From: Anthopleura xanthogrammica
Taxonomy: Eukaryota; Cnidaria; Anthozoa; Actiniaria; Actiniidae
Length of the DNA: 64,000 nucleotides
NCBI GenBank assembly: GCA_964019055.1
Contig: OZ025224.1
Location: 687,501 to 751,500, forward strand
Direction of reading: 5' to 3'
Shown here: positions 1 to 10,449 of the stretch, piece after piece
Layout: the number at the start of each line of letters is the position of its first letter
How positions within the stretch are numbered: position 1 is the stretch's first letter
Made by a program: the position numbers and the translations under genes
Notes under the pieces: model-generated
What the model was told of the DNA's origin: nothing
Databases searched by the model: none
The model's input: only the letters and a program-made list of their open reading frames with translations

Positions 1-1161
1 CAGTATAGTAGTTGCTGGTGTTCTGAATGAACTTCGCAACGACTGCAGTTCGTTCTTTAGGCCGGCTCTTCTAGCTTTACTTGTTAGAATCTTTAGCTTG
101 GGGATCACATTAATGAGAAAAACTTAAATTTCTATAAAAGAAAATATATATAAGAAATTTCTATTCGAAATATTAAGTATGAATACTGTTCCATAAGAAG
201 GATATATTTTTAGAGCGAGGGATTTCAAATGTTTAACTTGTCAGTAACATCGAGTAAGCCAGTCCGGAATTCCTCATCTACCCTCATTCCTCAATTCCAG
301 ATTTTCCATAATATTTAAAGTTTCACTTTTTCAGTCATATTCTATTTAACGGGATTCCGTATTCTGTGCCGGAGAAGTCTATTTCTGATTTTTCAGAATA
401 AACTTTGCTCTCGATCACTAGCTTTCTGAATTAACAAAACTATAAACTCTGTACTCCTGGATTCCAGGACTACGGATCTTGGATTATTCCTGATCACAAG
501 ATAAGGTTCAAATCATAGCTAAATTAGTCCAAATAAATAAATAAATAAATTCATAAATTATGAACAAAATATTTTTTGGAAAAATATTGAAATAAGGAAA
601 GGGTCAATAATTCATGTAATGTTCACTTTGTTATCTCTCCTTCACTTCTGTCGTTTAATGTCTTAAGGGAAAATAATACATGAAGTACTTACCTACGTTG
701 GTACATTGCTATGGATGGCTCTATTTCGTTATGACGTCAAATGTAAACACTTGTATGTATGTGACGTCATGTGTTAACGTGATGACGTCACTGTGAAACA
801 GCAAGCCATCCCTGACTAAAAGTAACCTACTTATATCCATAGTATATTTGATACAAATGAATAATAGATAGAAGTTAAGAAATTAGTTATTTTTGTCCAA
901 ACTTGGTAAATGAATACAGCAAGGGGAGGATCACGTTACTAAGCGCATCACGTGATCATTTCCCGCCAAAATGTATTGGCAAATTCCATAGAATTTAAGT
1001 TTTGAAAATATTCACCTTTACGAAAGGTCTATCGATAATAAAGTTGTTTCATCTAAAATTTAAAGTATTTGATTGAAATAATTTCTTGGTTAGGCGTCAT
1101 GTTTTGAAAACTTTTATCTCCCAGATGTAAAACCTATAGTGTAGTAAGAAACTTAAACAGC
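1..1161. other. Intergenic DNA upstream of the cGAS-like gene
   Basis: AT-rich sequence with no open reading frame that looks coding. It holds a short AATA run near 535-553 and the cluster of CRE palindromes annotated separately. An upstream non-coding or coding exon of the cGAS-like gene could lie here, because the first visible coding exon has no clean in-frame ATG at its 5' edge, but I could not identify one. Confidence 0.5.
732..790. promoter_or_regulatory. Cluster of three CRE (TGACGTCA) palindromes
   Basis: Perfect 8-bp TGACGTCA palindromes lie at 732-739, 762-769 and 783-790, spaced 30 and 21 bp start to start. This is the consensus site of CREB/ATF and related bZIP factors. Three perfect copies in 60 bp are very unlikely by chance. 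The cluster lies about 0.8-0.9 kb upstream of the first visible exon of the cGAS-like gene, so control of that gene is plausible but inferred. The last two copies fall in a stretch with repeated ATGTGACGTCA-like words, so origin by local duplication is possible. Confidence 0.55.
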
Positions 1162-1435
1162 TATTTCAAAAAAGGTTGGTGAAGGTTTTTTTGCATGTTG
1201 GATATTGCTTTTGCATACCAAGCTTGAAATGTATTATATTCATATCTAAATAATGTCAGCACAGAAGAAAATATGCTGGAACTGAAAACCTGCAGACTAA
1301 GTTTGGGAAAATCCCATATCGTTGTGACCTGTCGCTGTTCAAATTCACATCACCCATACTGCTTTTCGGGCTCGGTATGCAACATGCAACAAGCAACAAA
1401 ACCTTCTCCAACCTTTCTTGAAATACCGGTATCTT
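1162..1435. mobile_element. TIR element (MITE-like), copy 1
   Basis: About 274 bp bounded by inverted ends that begin TATTTCAAAAAAGGTTGGTG and end with the matching AACCTTTCTTGAAATA. The interior includes a word related to CAACATGCAACAAGCAAC next to each end. A second copy, similar along most of its length, is at 6100-6351, so the pair brackets the cGAS-like gene. No transposase frame is visible. Internally it contains GGGAAAATCCC (1305-1315), a Dorsal/NF-kB-like word that is not kept in the other copy. Confidence 0.75.
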
Positions 1436-1599
1436 AGATAAATTGTATCTATATTTTTCCCACGTTATCGGATATAAAAACCTTTCCTGATATACATATT
1501 TCAAAGAAATACCCTTCGAGAAACCATGATAGAGGGAAGGGTAGAAAGAACAAATAAACAAACGAAGAAAAGAAAGAAGGAAGGAAAGAGTGCGCAAAC

Positions 1600-3916
1600 G
1601 TGCCGGCATTGAATAAGGGGTCTGGGTCGAGAAGGAAGAAAACTGTTTACGAAGCACATCTTCGAATCATCTCTGCCTCTAGTGATCAATGGTCAATGAT
1701 GTTATCTACCAATAAAAAATTACAGGATTACTATTCAGGTTTTGTTACGTTTCCTAAAGGGCCAACAAGAGAGAATATAAACTTCTGGGAAGAACCAGTA
1801 AGGCTGATCCTGGAGGAAGTGGGGAAAAAAGATGATCGCTTCAAACTTAATAGAATTGACAGTGGAAGTTATTACGAGAAAACCAAAGTAATACAACCCA
1901 ACGAGTTTGATCTAATGCTGGAAATAGAACAACTAAAGCTCGGTGTTGACGATCAGTACGACGGCTATGAGGACAATCTCGGTAAAGAACCCCCCATTGG
2001 TGAGTCAAATTCAGATATTTACATATCAGGCTGACATATCATTAATTCCACTTGAACCAAGCTTGGCATTCATTCCTTGGTAAAATTAAGCTTATTATTT
2101 ATCTTTAAGCTTATATAGCTTGAATAAAGGGTATTTCTTGTTATTCTTTTATTAGGTAAAACGAATGGTAATGGTCTATTTTTCCCAAATTTTCTATCGT
2201 TCCAGTTTACTGAGGGGGCAGGTTTGTTGAATTGAGGAGACAAAATGTAGCCGTGCAACATCATTTTGCCCCCTGAGTAAACTGGAACAGAGGAAATTTG
2301 TATCAGCAAAGTGGTGTATTGGGAGTGGATTTTTTCAAGTGTCAATATTTTAATAAAAGAACATTTCTCAAGGGAATGTCATGTGGTCTGAAATGGGCAA
2401 TTTGCATACAAAGGCAAAGAGGTCCATAGACCCCTTTCACGTGACGTCAGAGCAGCTCAATTTGGAGGGCAAAACAAAAGAATTTTAATCTCCTAAGAAT
2501 TGGAACCTATTGTTTTGCCCGGCAAATTGAGCTTCATTCCGACGTCCTGCAAGGGGTCTTTAGACATTTCCCAAATTCGCTTGACTGACTACAGAACAAT
2601 AGATTCAAGGCGAGGCTGGAGTAGACAAACGTAGTAAATGTATGGATTTGAAAACTGCAGCCTGGACTCCAATCTTTTGTTCTGTAGTCAGTCAAGCGAA
2701 TTTGGGAAATGTCTATAACACAAACGAGTGAAAAAGTTGAGCAATGACTTTTGTTGGAGCAGTTAAAAATACATTACAGTGTTACAGATTACAGACTATA
2801 CTCCTAATGATAAGGCTTTTTACTAGTTAATAATTAATTATTATTATATAATTAAATTATATAATTAAATCTTAATTATTATATGTTGTCTGCCAAGTGT
2901 GAATCACAAGACTTCCAATGTTTTTACTGAAAATTGTGAAAAAAGTGAAAGTAAACCTTCATCCTTTATTTGGAAATCAAACCCATACAAGAAATCTGAC
3001 CCCCCTCTCCGTTGTTGCATAAAAATGGCCCCTCCCTTGTTTTCTAAACTGTTAATTGTAAAATTAATGTGAATTGCTGTGTGACTCTGATTTTTTTATG
3101 TGGTCACCCCACTTAATTAATAAGCCTGATTCATTTATTGACCCCCAAATCCCACTGTTCCCCTCCCCAGTAAAAAATTAACAATCCCTAATAGATTATG
3201 TTCCCTAATATCCAAACTGAATTTTGGTTATAGGTTACACTACCTTTATGATCGACGATGGAGAAGAGGTTATGTGGAGAAAGGGTGGATGCATTGCCAG
3301 AGGTGAAAATCTTCTGAAGGCACCCAAAGTAAAGGCTTTGTTTGCTGGTTATGTTCGTGAGGCCATTGGCAACCTTAATAACTTGTGAGTATAAGTAATG
3401 TTTGCACATCATTATCTTAAGTAGAATAATCACAGCCATAATTAGGACCACCTCTTTTCGTACTCTTTATAATGAATATTCTTTATGATTGGTTTTGTTA
3501 TTTTGATATAATTTTGATATTGTCACAGTATTGTCGCATTATGTTGGGCCATTTTGATATTGTCACAGTATTGTCGCATTATGTTGGGCCATTTTGATAT
3601 TGTTTCCTCAGTCTATTGTCAATGAGACCATTCAATAATCTAGCATTTTCACTCCATTCCTGATATCCTGGCACCATAAGCAAGGCATATTGTTGGGGGG
3701 GGGGGCTTAGTTTCAATGGGGCTGTGGGAGGGGAGGTCTCATATTCCTATTTATCACACACCATAGAAAAGACAGCCAATCAGAAAGCTGGAAAGTCATT
3801 GTATATTTGTTGGTATTCCACTCTTCCTTCCCATCATGCACTGCACATTGAATCTACGCATTTGCATTTTTTATGATGTGGGATAAAATGGTTATACAAT
3901 GGTTATATTATGGTTA

Positions 3917-3947
<31 letters not shown>

Positions 3948-5081
3948 ATTATCTCATTCGTATTTTCTTTGTACATACACATTCGCCTAAAAGCTTGTGT
4001 GTATACTAGAAACTACTAGTGACTAGTGGAATATTCCATGGTATGCCATGAGAAACCATTGTACAACTAGTATATAAGCTATATTACATAATACAGGAAC
4101 TGTGGAGACATCATGGGGGGGGGGGGTGGGGGGCAGCCAAAATTAAATAGTTTGTTGATATTTGTCATTTTTGTCATTTTGTCGTTTTTAGTGGATATTA
4201 TAATATTCAAGAAATAATAGCTCGATCACATGGACCAGCGGTAACACTGAAAATCATCCATCAAGGCAATACATGTTGTATTGACTTGACACTTGCAATC
4301 AAAGATGAATCTTGGCCTGACGATGCTGATGAATGGGCAACAAGACCAAGAAGAGGTGAATTGAACTCTATCAACACTGTGATACCTTATAATTAATTAT
4401 TAATTTTTTATAATGCACAAATATCAACGAAGGTTGAAATAAAAATCCCTTAACTATCATTATGATAAAGAGTAATCATAAACATCATCATGATTGATAA
4501 AATTGAGAGGTTTGTGTGAAACGACAGTTAAGTTTCTTTCTTGACCTTTTTAAGGTTGGCCACCAGAAGATTTGATTAATGCTATAGTTAGAGATGGCTG
4601 TCATCTTGTTGGCAAAAGACCTAGACCAGCATCTGCCAGTGAAAGTGAATACCTGTGGAGGTACTCCTTCTCTACTGCAGAGATGAAGCTTGTATTACAA
4701 CTAGGTCCATGGTGGAAGAGGGTGCTGCGTATTCTGAAAGCATTACGCGAACAGCACATAAACCTGTTCCCTCTCACTTCATACCACCTCAAGACCATCA
4801 TGTTATATGAAAGAGAAGACAATCCTGATTCATTCACATGGACAGAAGATGAGGTTAACGTAAGATTTCGAAGGGCCCTTGACAGATTACTGACCTGTCT
4901 AAATGATAAAAGATGCCCTCACTACTTTATAAAAGATGTCAATCTTTTTGATGACAGGTTTGACAAACATTATGCAATTTTGATATCTCGAATAACTGAT
5001 CTGAAATACAATCTTAATACGATTTTACCTGATTGTAAAGGATTATTCAAATTCACAAGTCTAAAAACTGTAAGAAAATAG
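1600..5081 (+). CDS. cGAS-like receptor / Mab21-domain nucleotidyltransferase
   Basis: Four exons with matching phases: 1600-1999 (5' limit uncertain), 3234-3384, 4192-4355 and 4555-5081 (stop TAG). The joined frame is up to 413 codons. The nucleotidyltransferase signature is present: Gly-Ser at 1864-1869 in SGSYYEKT, the metal-binding Glu and Asp of EFDLML (1903-1911), and the third catalytic Asp in IDLTLAIK (4283-4285). The C-terminal half has the Mab21 hallmarks WRYSFSTAE, TSYHLKT and CPHYFI. I see no vertebrate-cGAS zinc-thumb Cys/His cluster. Family knowledge: such cGAS-like receptors make cyclic dinucleotides for STING when they bind ligand, but some Mab21 proteins have no known enzyme activity; the intact E-x-D...D triad favours an active enzyme. 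Codon 1600 is GTG; the first in-frame ATG is 1696, giving 381 residues, unless an upstream exon supplies the start. A possible AATAAA lies near 5269. Confidence 0.85.
2425..2562. mobile_element. MITE family A, copy 1 (cGAS-like intron 1)
   Basis: About 138 bp with imperfect TIRs of the form TAGACCCCTTTCACGTGACG and a subterminal CAGCTCAATTTGGAGG. The two arms fold into a hairpin around a TTTTGTTTT-type core. Other full copies are at 15020-15147 and 26779-26914, and a half copy is at 30165-30233. The ends carry a CACGTGACGTC word, so the element spreads E-box and CRE-like sites. Confidence 0.75.
2563..2713. mobile_element. MITE family B, directly abutting family A
   Basis: 151 bp with near-perfect TIRs of about 43 bp starting GACATTTCCCAAATTCGCTT; the arms differ at only a position or two. 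It begins at the base where the preceding family A element ends, so one probably inserted at the terminus of the other. There is no coding capacity. It lies in intron 1 of the cGAS-like gene. Confidence 0.75.
3511..3600. repeat. 40-bp direct tandem duplication in cGAS-like intron 2
   Basis: A 40-bp unit starting ATTTTGATATTGTCACAGTA is present twice exactly (3511-3550 and 3551-3590), followed by the first 10 bp of a third copy. It is intronic, and the perfect identity points to a recent slippage or unequal-crossover event. Confidence 0.85.
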
Positions 5082-6099
5082 TACACATTGTGCATTAATA
5101 CTCTGAATTTGACACCGAAGGGATTCGTTTTTCTCAGCTTTTCTTAAGAGTAGTATATACTGTATTAGGAGTATTCCATTAAAGGATAATATAAACCAGG
5201 AAGATTTCATGGCAAAAATAATATTATATGATGATGATGATGATAAATAGTAATAGCATTATATTATAATAAAGTGACCATAATAAATAGTTATTCTGTT
5301 ATTATTGCTGCGAGGTATCAGATAAACTGTAAAACCAGTCTTCAGTCTAAGAGCTAAGTTCGATAAACATGAGGCATTCTGGTCTAGCTTGGGTACAAAG
5401 AGCACCATATAAGGCATGATGGAAAAAAGATGTTTGAAAAAGGATTAAAAGCACATTTTCATCAATCCCTGAAGGTTGGCGCTTAAATTAACCCGAAAGC
5501 TTGAGTTCAATAAACTTAGTATTTGCTTGAAGAAACGAGCTATCAGGTCAACAATGTTGAACTCCAGTGCACTTGAGAGCGAGAGAGAGAGGGGGGAGGA
5601 TGTGACAGTCTAAATTTTCCTTGTCGCTTTGGTTTTCCCTCAAATATCCTCTCGATATCCCGTATCCCTCTGTTTTTGGTCCTCAAGGATCCTGGTGTTT
5701 AACCATGATTTTCAGCTTCCCGTCCTTTGTCTTCTCGGCACGCAACACCCTGAATGATCTGTTTGACAGTTTCGGGAATTAATGGAACACTCTAAGTTTT
5801 TAAGAACTAAGTATTCAATGCCATATTTCGGCAATGGACTATGACAGTCTGTCAGGGATTCAGCTTATAAATTGGAAACTGAAAAACCCATCCTCGACCA
5901 ATAACATACACACTGGTTTTCAAGTCCCTAGGAAACTGATGAAATCCAGAAGACTTTTAAAGAACGAAAACTGAAAAAAAAAAATCCTGACTAAAACCAA
6001 AATTAACGTGCACCATTGATCATCATTCAGATGTCAAATGAGTGTAATTCAAATCTTTCCAAGAATTAAAAATTATATTTAAAAAATGAATTATATAGC
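5082..6099. other. Intergenic DNA after the cGAS-like gene
   Basis: AT-rich sequence with the probable polyadenylation region (AATAAA about 5269), a GATGATGAT run at 5231-5244 and a GA run near 5578-5597. No coding region is recognised. Confidence 0.45.
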
Positions 6100-6351
6100 T
6101 ATTTCAAAAAAGGTCGGTGAAGGTTTTGTTGCATGTTGCTTACCAAGCTTGAAATGTATTATATTCATATGTAAAAAATGTTAGCACAGAAGAAAATATG
6201 CTGGAAAAATTAAACTTGAAGACAAGGTTTTGGATAATTCCATATTGTTGTTAACATTCGCTGCTTGGATTCACATCACCCAAACTGCATTTCGGGCTTG
6301 GTATGCAACATGCAACAAGCAACAAAACCTTCACCAACCTTTTTCGAAATA
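6100..6351. mobile_element. TIR element (MITE-like), copy 2
   Basis: Second copy of the element at 1162-1435, in the same orientation and similar along most of its length with small deletions. It ends with AACCTTTTTCGAAATA. Both copies carry the CATGCAACAAGCAACAAAAC block next to the right end. Confidence 0.75.
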
Positions 6352-6354
6352 CGT

Positions 6355-6765
6355 TATTACATGAAATTTTCACTACACTTTAATTTCGCGATTTTGAGAA
6401 AAAATCATATTCTTGATTACTTTAATTTCGCGATTTCATTGAATAAATTATTCATGATTTGTTTCCAAATACGCACAAGAAAACCCACTAGTTCCTTTAT
6501 TTTGACTTTGGCATATTGAATACTTCTAATCTAATCATTCATTGATTGATCAGGATCAATAGGCGCTAGTACTTGGTTCTCAGTAACAGTGTCTTTTATC
6601 CATGCTTTTAAATGGTTATTAAATTCCTTACTTTCCAAAAAAAGAGGGTCACTTAATTTTCGCATCAACATATTTTCGCGTCCCTTATTTTTCGCAACAC
6701 TTTAATTTCGCGCTTTTTTTTGAAATCACGAAATTAAAGTGTCGCAAAAAAATTTCATGTAATAA
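6355..6765. mobile_element. Long-TIR element beside the preceding MITE
   Basis: About 410 bp bounded by inverted arms of about 45 bp: TTATTACATGAAATTTTCAC... at 6355 and its complement ending at 6765. Both arms include CTTTAATTTCGCGATTT or a close variant, and further copies of TTTAATTTCGCG lie inside (6420-6435 and 6700-6714). No transposase frame is visible. It starts within a few bases of the previous element, so nested or end-to-end insertion is likely. Confidence 0.65.
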
Positions 6766-6984
6766 GGTAGCTGTATAGTATATAGAACGTGCAGTGTTAA
6801 TCACTTGATAGACTTTATTTCCGTATCCTAATCTATCCTGCCGTCTCATGACTGATTGATCATGACCTTTGAAGATAAAACAATAGAGCTTGTCAACGTT
6901 TTCGACAGGATAGTGCACTTGATTATCTAGAGCTGAAATCATAAGCCAATCCTTAATGACATTTCAATTAATATTTTTGTTATC

Positions 6985-7050
6985 GATACCCAGAAACAAT
7001 TTCTGGGATGATCAAGTCAGGGCACGGCCAACTCAGTCACAGATCAAAGT
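6985..7050 (-). repeat. Dispersed 45-60-bp repeat, single diverged unit
   Basis: Contains CCAGAAACAATTTCTGGGAT, TGATCAAGTCAGGGCACGGC and CACAGATC, the minus-strand form of a repeat whose core is GCCATGCCCTGACTTAGATC. Other copies are at 18711-18855 (three units), 21838-21893, 37637-37735 and 43027-43125. Confidence 0.6.
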
Positions 7051-7761
7051 GGATTATATTTGACAAGAAATCAATAAAGGCAGGCCAACTGGTTTAGTGA
7101 AACTTCTATAGAGCTCAGCTATAAAATGTTGGGATAAATATAGCGAAAGTCTGTGCCATTTAGAGATATTTTGTGGGAATAGATTAATAGTTACGACAAG
7201 CTTGGTATAGATTGCAAATGTCTCCAGTTGCTTTCTAGCTACGGATGGAGTGATTTGCTGAATGTCTCGAACTGAAAAGCATAAATAGAATAATTGGTCT
7301 TTGAGGGCAAGGGTCCTTCACTCTGGTGGGTCCTTTGTAGTTTATTTTAGTGTTTTGCTTCGCCAGCAAAAAAGAAATCTGTCGCAGCACGTAAGGTCAA
7401 GACCAACCAATCAGAATCAAGGATCATCATGAGAGATTACGATGACGTAATGGTCTTTTTTGGACACCATTTCTGGGTAATTGAGGAAGAAACTTGAATT
7501 GCAGAAATACGTCTCTTTAGATCAGTTGATCACATCGAACGCTTCTCGTCCAAGGTAAGGAGATGAAATTCAGATATATTTTGCTGTTTATTTATTTGCC
7601 CTTGCAGATCAAAGATGAGCCATGAAATCACGTAACCTGAGCACAAGGACTAGTTATATTTATCCAAGATATCCTTTCTTTAATATTTCTCTGATATGCA
7701 GAAAAGGTTGCTGAATTTATCTTCCTTTCCGCCCGAGCTGAGCTGACTAACAACCCAAAAG

Positions 7762-10449
7762 ATGTACCTGGGGACACTTTTACTTGGAGCTGCTACAGCA
7801 TGGATGTTAACGTCCATGTGCTCTGCTGGATTCTGTGATGAAGGTCCTCCAGGGAAGTTCTGTTTTCCTGACCTCAGTGGGTATCACGACTGTGTGGTGA
7901 ATAAAACTACGGGAAAGATTGTCGACAAGTTGTACAACTGCCCACAAAATACCAGGTATAGTTTCACTCTGATGACTGATTTTATTTTCCATGGTGATGA
8001 AATGGCGACATCAATATCTCCTTCCCTCATCGAGTCCAAAATTAGTACAAGAAAGACAAGAACTTTCTATTCTTTCCTCTTTACATAGATGTCTAATCGG
8101 ATAGAGTAGGCGATATATTTTTAACCCTCCCCCCTCCCCCCTCCCCCCTCCCCCCCCCCCCCCCCCCCCCCCCCTATTGAATATTTGACTCCCCAGTGTA
8201 ATTTGACGTCATTTTCCAGTAAGGGTAGGGAAGGGATTCTTGGTCAATGTTTGACTATATTTTAAGTGAGAGAAGGCGGAGCGAACATCTATCCTATCTA
8301 CCCCTCTCATGCTTGATTTTATGCTTCACTGGGATGTGGAGGGGATGTCTACCCTACTCCACCACTTCCTCCCCCAGTGTTTGACTTCATTTATTTTTCA
8401 GTAAGGTGGGGTAGTGATGCATATTTTCTAACTTGGTTTTCATTATCAGGTGTAAATGTATGGGTATCCCCTGTTCCACTAGCACTCCATGTGGATCATA
8501 CAGACTCCCTCCGATCTTTGCTGATGACTTCACAGCAGACATCAATGACATTAAGACTGTCGTGACCCCATCAGGAAGCCAAACAACGTAAGTATGTAAT
8601 GTCACGCAATAACACAGCTCGTTAATGTTGTCACGCAGCTAGAGTTATTATTCTTTTATCAAAGAGTATTTATACTTCAAAAGCGTATCAATATAATTAA
8701 GAGGCTTAAAAGTTCATCTTTGATGCAGCTGCTCAAGCATACCCTCACCCACCCCCCCCCCCCCCCCCGTGGGAGATAAACGCTCCGTAGTGGGGAGGGG
8801 TCGTGGATTTTTGGAGAACGGGAATGAATCGAAAGCAGTCTTCATTTAATTCGTGAAATTTTAAGTAAGTTCAAGTTTTTATATCGAGTATTGGTTATCA
8901 AGTAAAATTATTCGATAATTCTATGATGTTTGTACGAAGGTATCAATATATTAAAAAATTAAAATACGAAGCAAAGTTATAAACGTATTGAATGACTGTT
9001 TACGAGACCGAGAAAGATAAAATATTGAAAGAAAAAGGAAATTCAACTGAACAAACCTTACAAATGATGGTGGTTGATACAGCTGACTCCTGTTCTCTCT
9101 AGACGAGCGAGGCAGCCAACGTGAACGTTAAACACGAGTACCTTGAAAGAACCAACTCTGAACTACTTTATGCAAATTTGGCATTGAATGTATTAATTCT
9201 TTGGGGACCTTGACGCACCACAGGGAGCCCAAGCACTTGGTTTTTTTTAATGGCAAGTTTTTTATTTGTGTTTCAATCTCAGGTACAGTCACTTTGGAGT
9301 CTGGCGGGATTTTAAGAACCAGAAGTATAGACTTGATGCTACCATCGCACCTCACGACCCGCCTTACGAGTATTACATGTATTACATCTTGCTACCAAAT
9401 AACCAGTCTTCTTTTGATGTGGTAAGTATTATGTGTATTACACTTGCACCTCTGCTCTGCTCTGCTCTGCTCTGCTCTGCTCTGCTCTGCTCTGCTCTGC
9501 TCTGCTCTGCTCTGCTCTGCTCTGCTCTGCTCTGCTCTGCTCTGCTCTGCTCTGCTCTGCTCTGCTCTGCTCTGCTCTGCTCTGCTCTGCTCTGCTCTGC
9601 TCTGCTCTGCTCTGCTCTGCTCTGCTCTGCTCTGCTCTGCTCTGCTCTGCTCTGCTCTGCTCTGCTCTGCTCTGCTCTGCTCTGCTCTGCTCTGCTCTGC
9701 TCTGCTCTGCTCTGCTCTGCTCTGCTCTGCTCTGCTCTGCTCTGCTCTGCTCTGCTCTGCTCTGCTCTGCTCTGCTCTGCTCTGCTCTGCCTCTGCTCTG
9801 CTCTGCTCTGCTCTGCTCTGCTCTGCTCTGCTCTGCTCTGCTCTGCTCTGCTCTGCTCTGCTCTGCTCTGCTCTGCTCTGCTCTGCTCTGCTCTGCTCTG
9901 CTCTGCTCTGCTCTGCTCTGCTCTGCTCTGCTCTGCTCTGCTCTGCTCTGCTCTGCTCTGCTCTGCTCTGCTCTGCTCTGCTCTGCTCTGCTCTGGCTGC
10001 TTTGCTTCGACTCTAAGCTAATTCGATCGATGATCTTTCGTTTACAGTACCGGATCGTTCCTTCTACAACCAGTTGCACCAAAGAGACCATAACAAATTA
10101 CCCGCCAAAAATCCAAGAGCCGAGCTACTTCCAATACAACGGCACTGTAATCGTGACGGGTATTGTATGTGATCATTGGATTTGGTTGTCCGGAGGCAGG
10201 AACAGTGGACAGCCTATCAACACCCAGTCTTGGGATACCTCTCAGAAAAAGCCTATACAGTACCGTGCTTATTTCCCGGGTACTGAGATGTCCAAAACAA
10301 GTTTTAAACTCCAGCGTTATTTTGGGCTATTCAATGCTGGTACCCCCGACCCAGAGAAGTTTGTTCTTCCCCACTATTGTGAGAAGGAACTGGAGAAGTA
10401 CCCTAAACCAGTTGATAACGTTTTTGAAAGTCGTGGCTTGATATTTTAG
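7762..10449 (+). CDS. Secreted ependymin-related-like protein 1
   Basis: Four exons: 7762-7955, 8450-8587, 9283-9421 and 10048-10449 (stop TAG), 290 residues, all with GT-AG borders and matching phase. Residues 1-22 are a signal peptide (MYLGTLLLGAATAWMLTSMC). Residues about 23-80 form a Cys-rich module (FCDEGPPGKFCF, SGYHDCV, YNCPQNTR, CKCMGIPCSTSTPC), somewhat like a small chitin-binding-type domain. The C-terminal part resembles ependymin-related proteins: an aromatic strand YYMYYILLP, then YRIVP...SCTKE, PPKIQEPSYF, a Gly/Trp strand with WIWLSGG, and a terminal Cys. Ependymin-related proteins are secreted, often calcium-binding, and of poorly known function. Naming is moderate confidence; secretion is strong. 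The paralogue at 13799 has exons 1 and 2 of identical length. An AATAAA lies at 10518-10523. Intron 3 is almost wholly a pentanucleotide array. Confidence 0.75.
8127..8174. repeat. CCCCCCT / poly-C tract
   Basis: Repeated CCCCCCT units grade into more than 20 uninterrupted C residues, within intron 1 of the first ependymin-like gene. A second C-run lies at 8751-8768 in intron 2. These are simple sequence with no coding content. Confidence 0.9.
9451..9995. repeat. 545-bp (TCTGC)n pentanucleotide microsatellite
   Basis: About 109 essentially perfect TCTGC units with one slip near 9789 where an extra CTCTG-phase junction appears. It occupies nearly all of intron 3 between exon 3 (ends 9421) and exon 4 (starts 10048). 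No reading frame on either strand contains a stop, so it creates long artefactual frames (Ser-Ala-Leu-Leu-Cys repeats on plus, Glu-Gln-Ser-Arg-Ala on minus). It is strand-asymmetric: no A on the plus strand. Confidence 0.97.

Noticed and set aside
1305..1315. NF-kB/Dorsal-like site GGGAAAATCCC upstream of the cGAS-like gene
   Set aside because: Single occurrence inside a transposable element and not preserved in its other copy; too weak to call as a regulatory site.
9438..10091. Long minus- and plus-strand open frames (Glu-Gln-Ser-Arg-Ala and Ser-Ala-Leu-Leu-Cys polymers)
   Set aside because: They are pure translations of the TCTGC microsatellite, which has no stop in any frame; exon borders at 9421 and 10048 place it in an intron.
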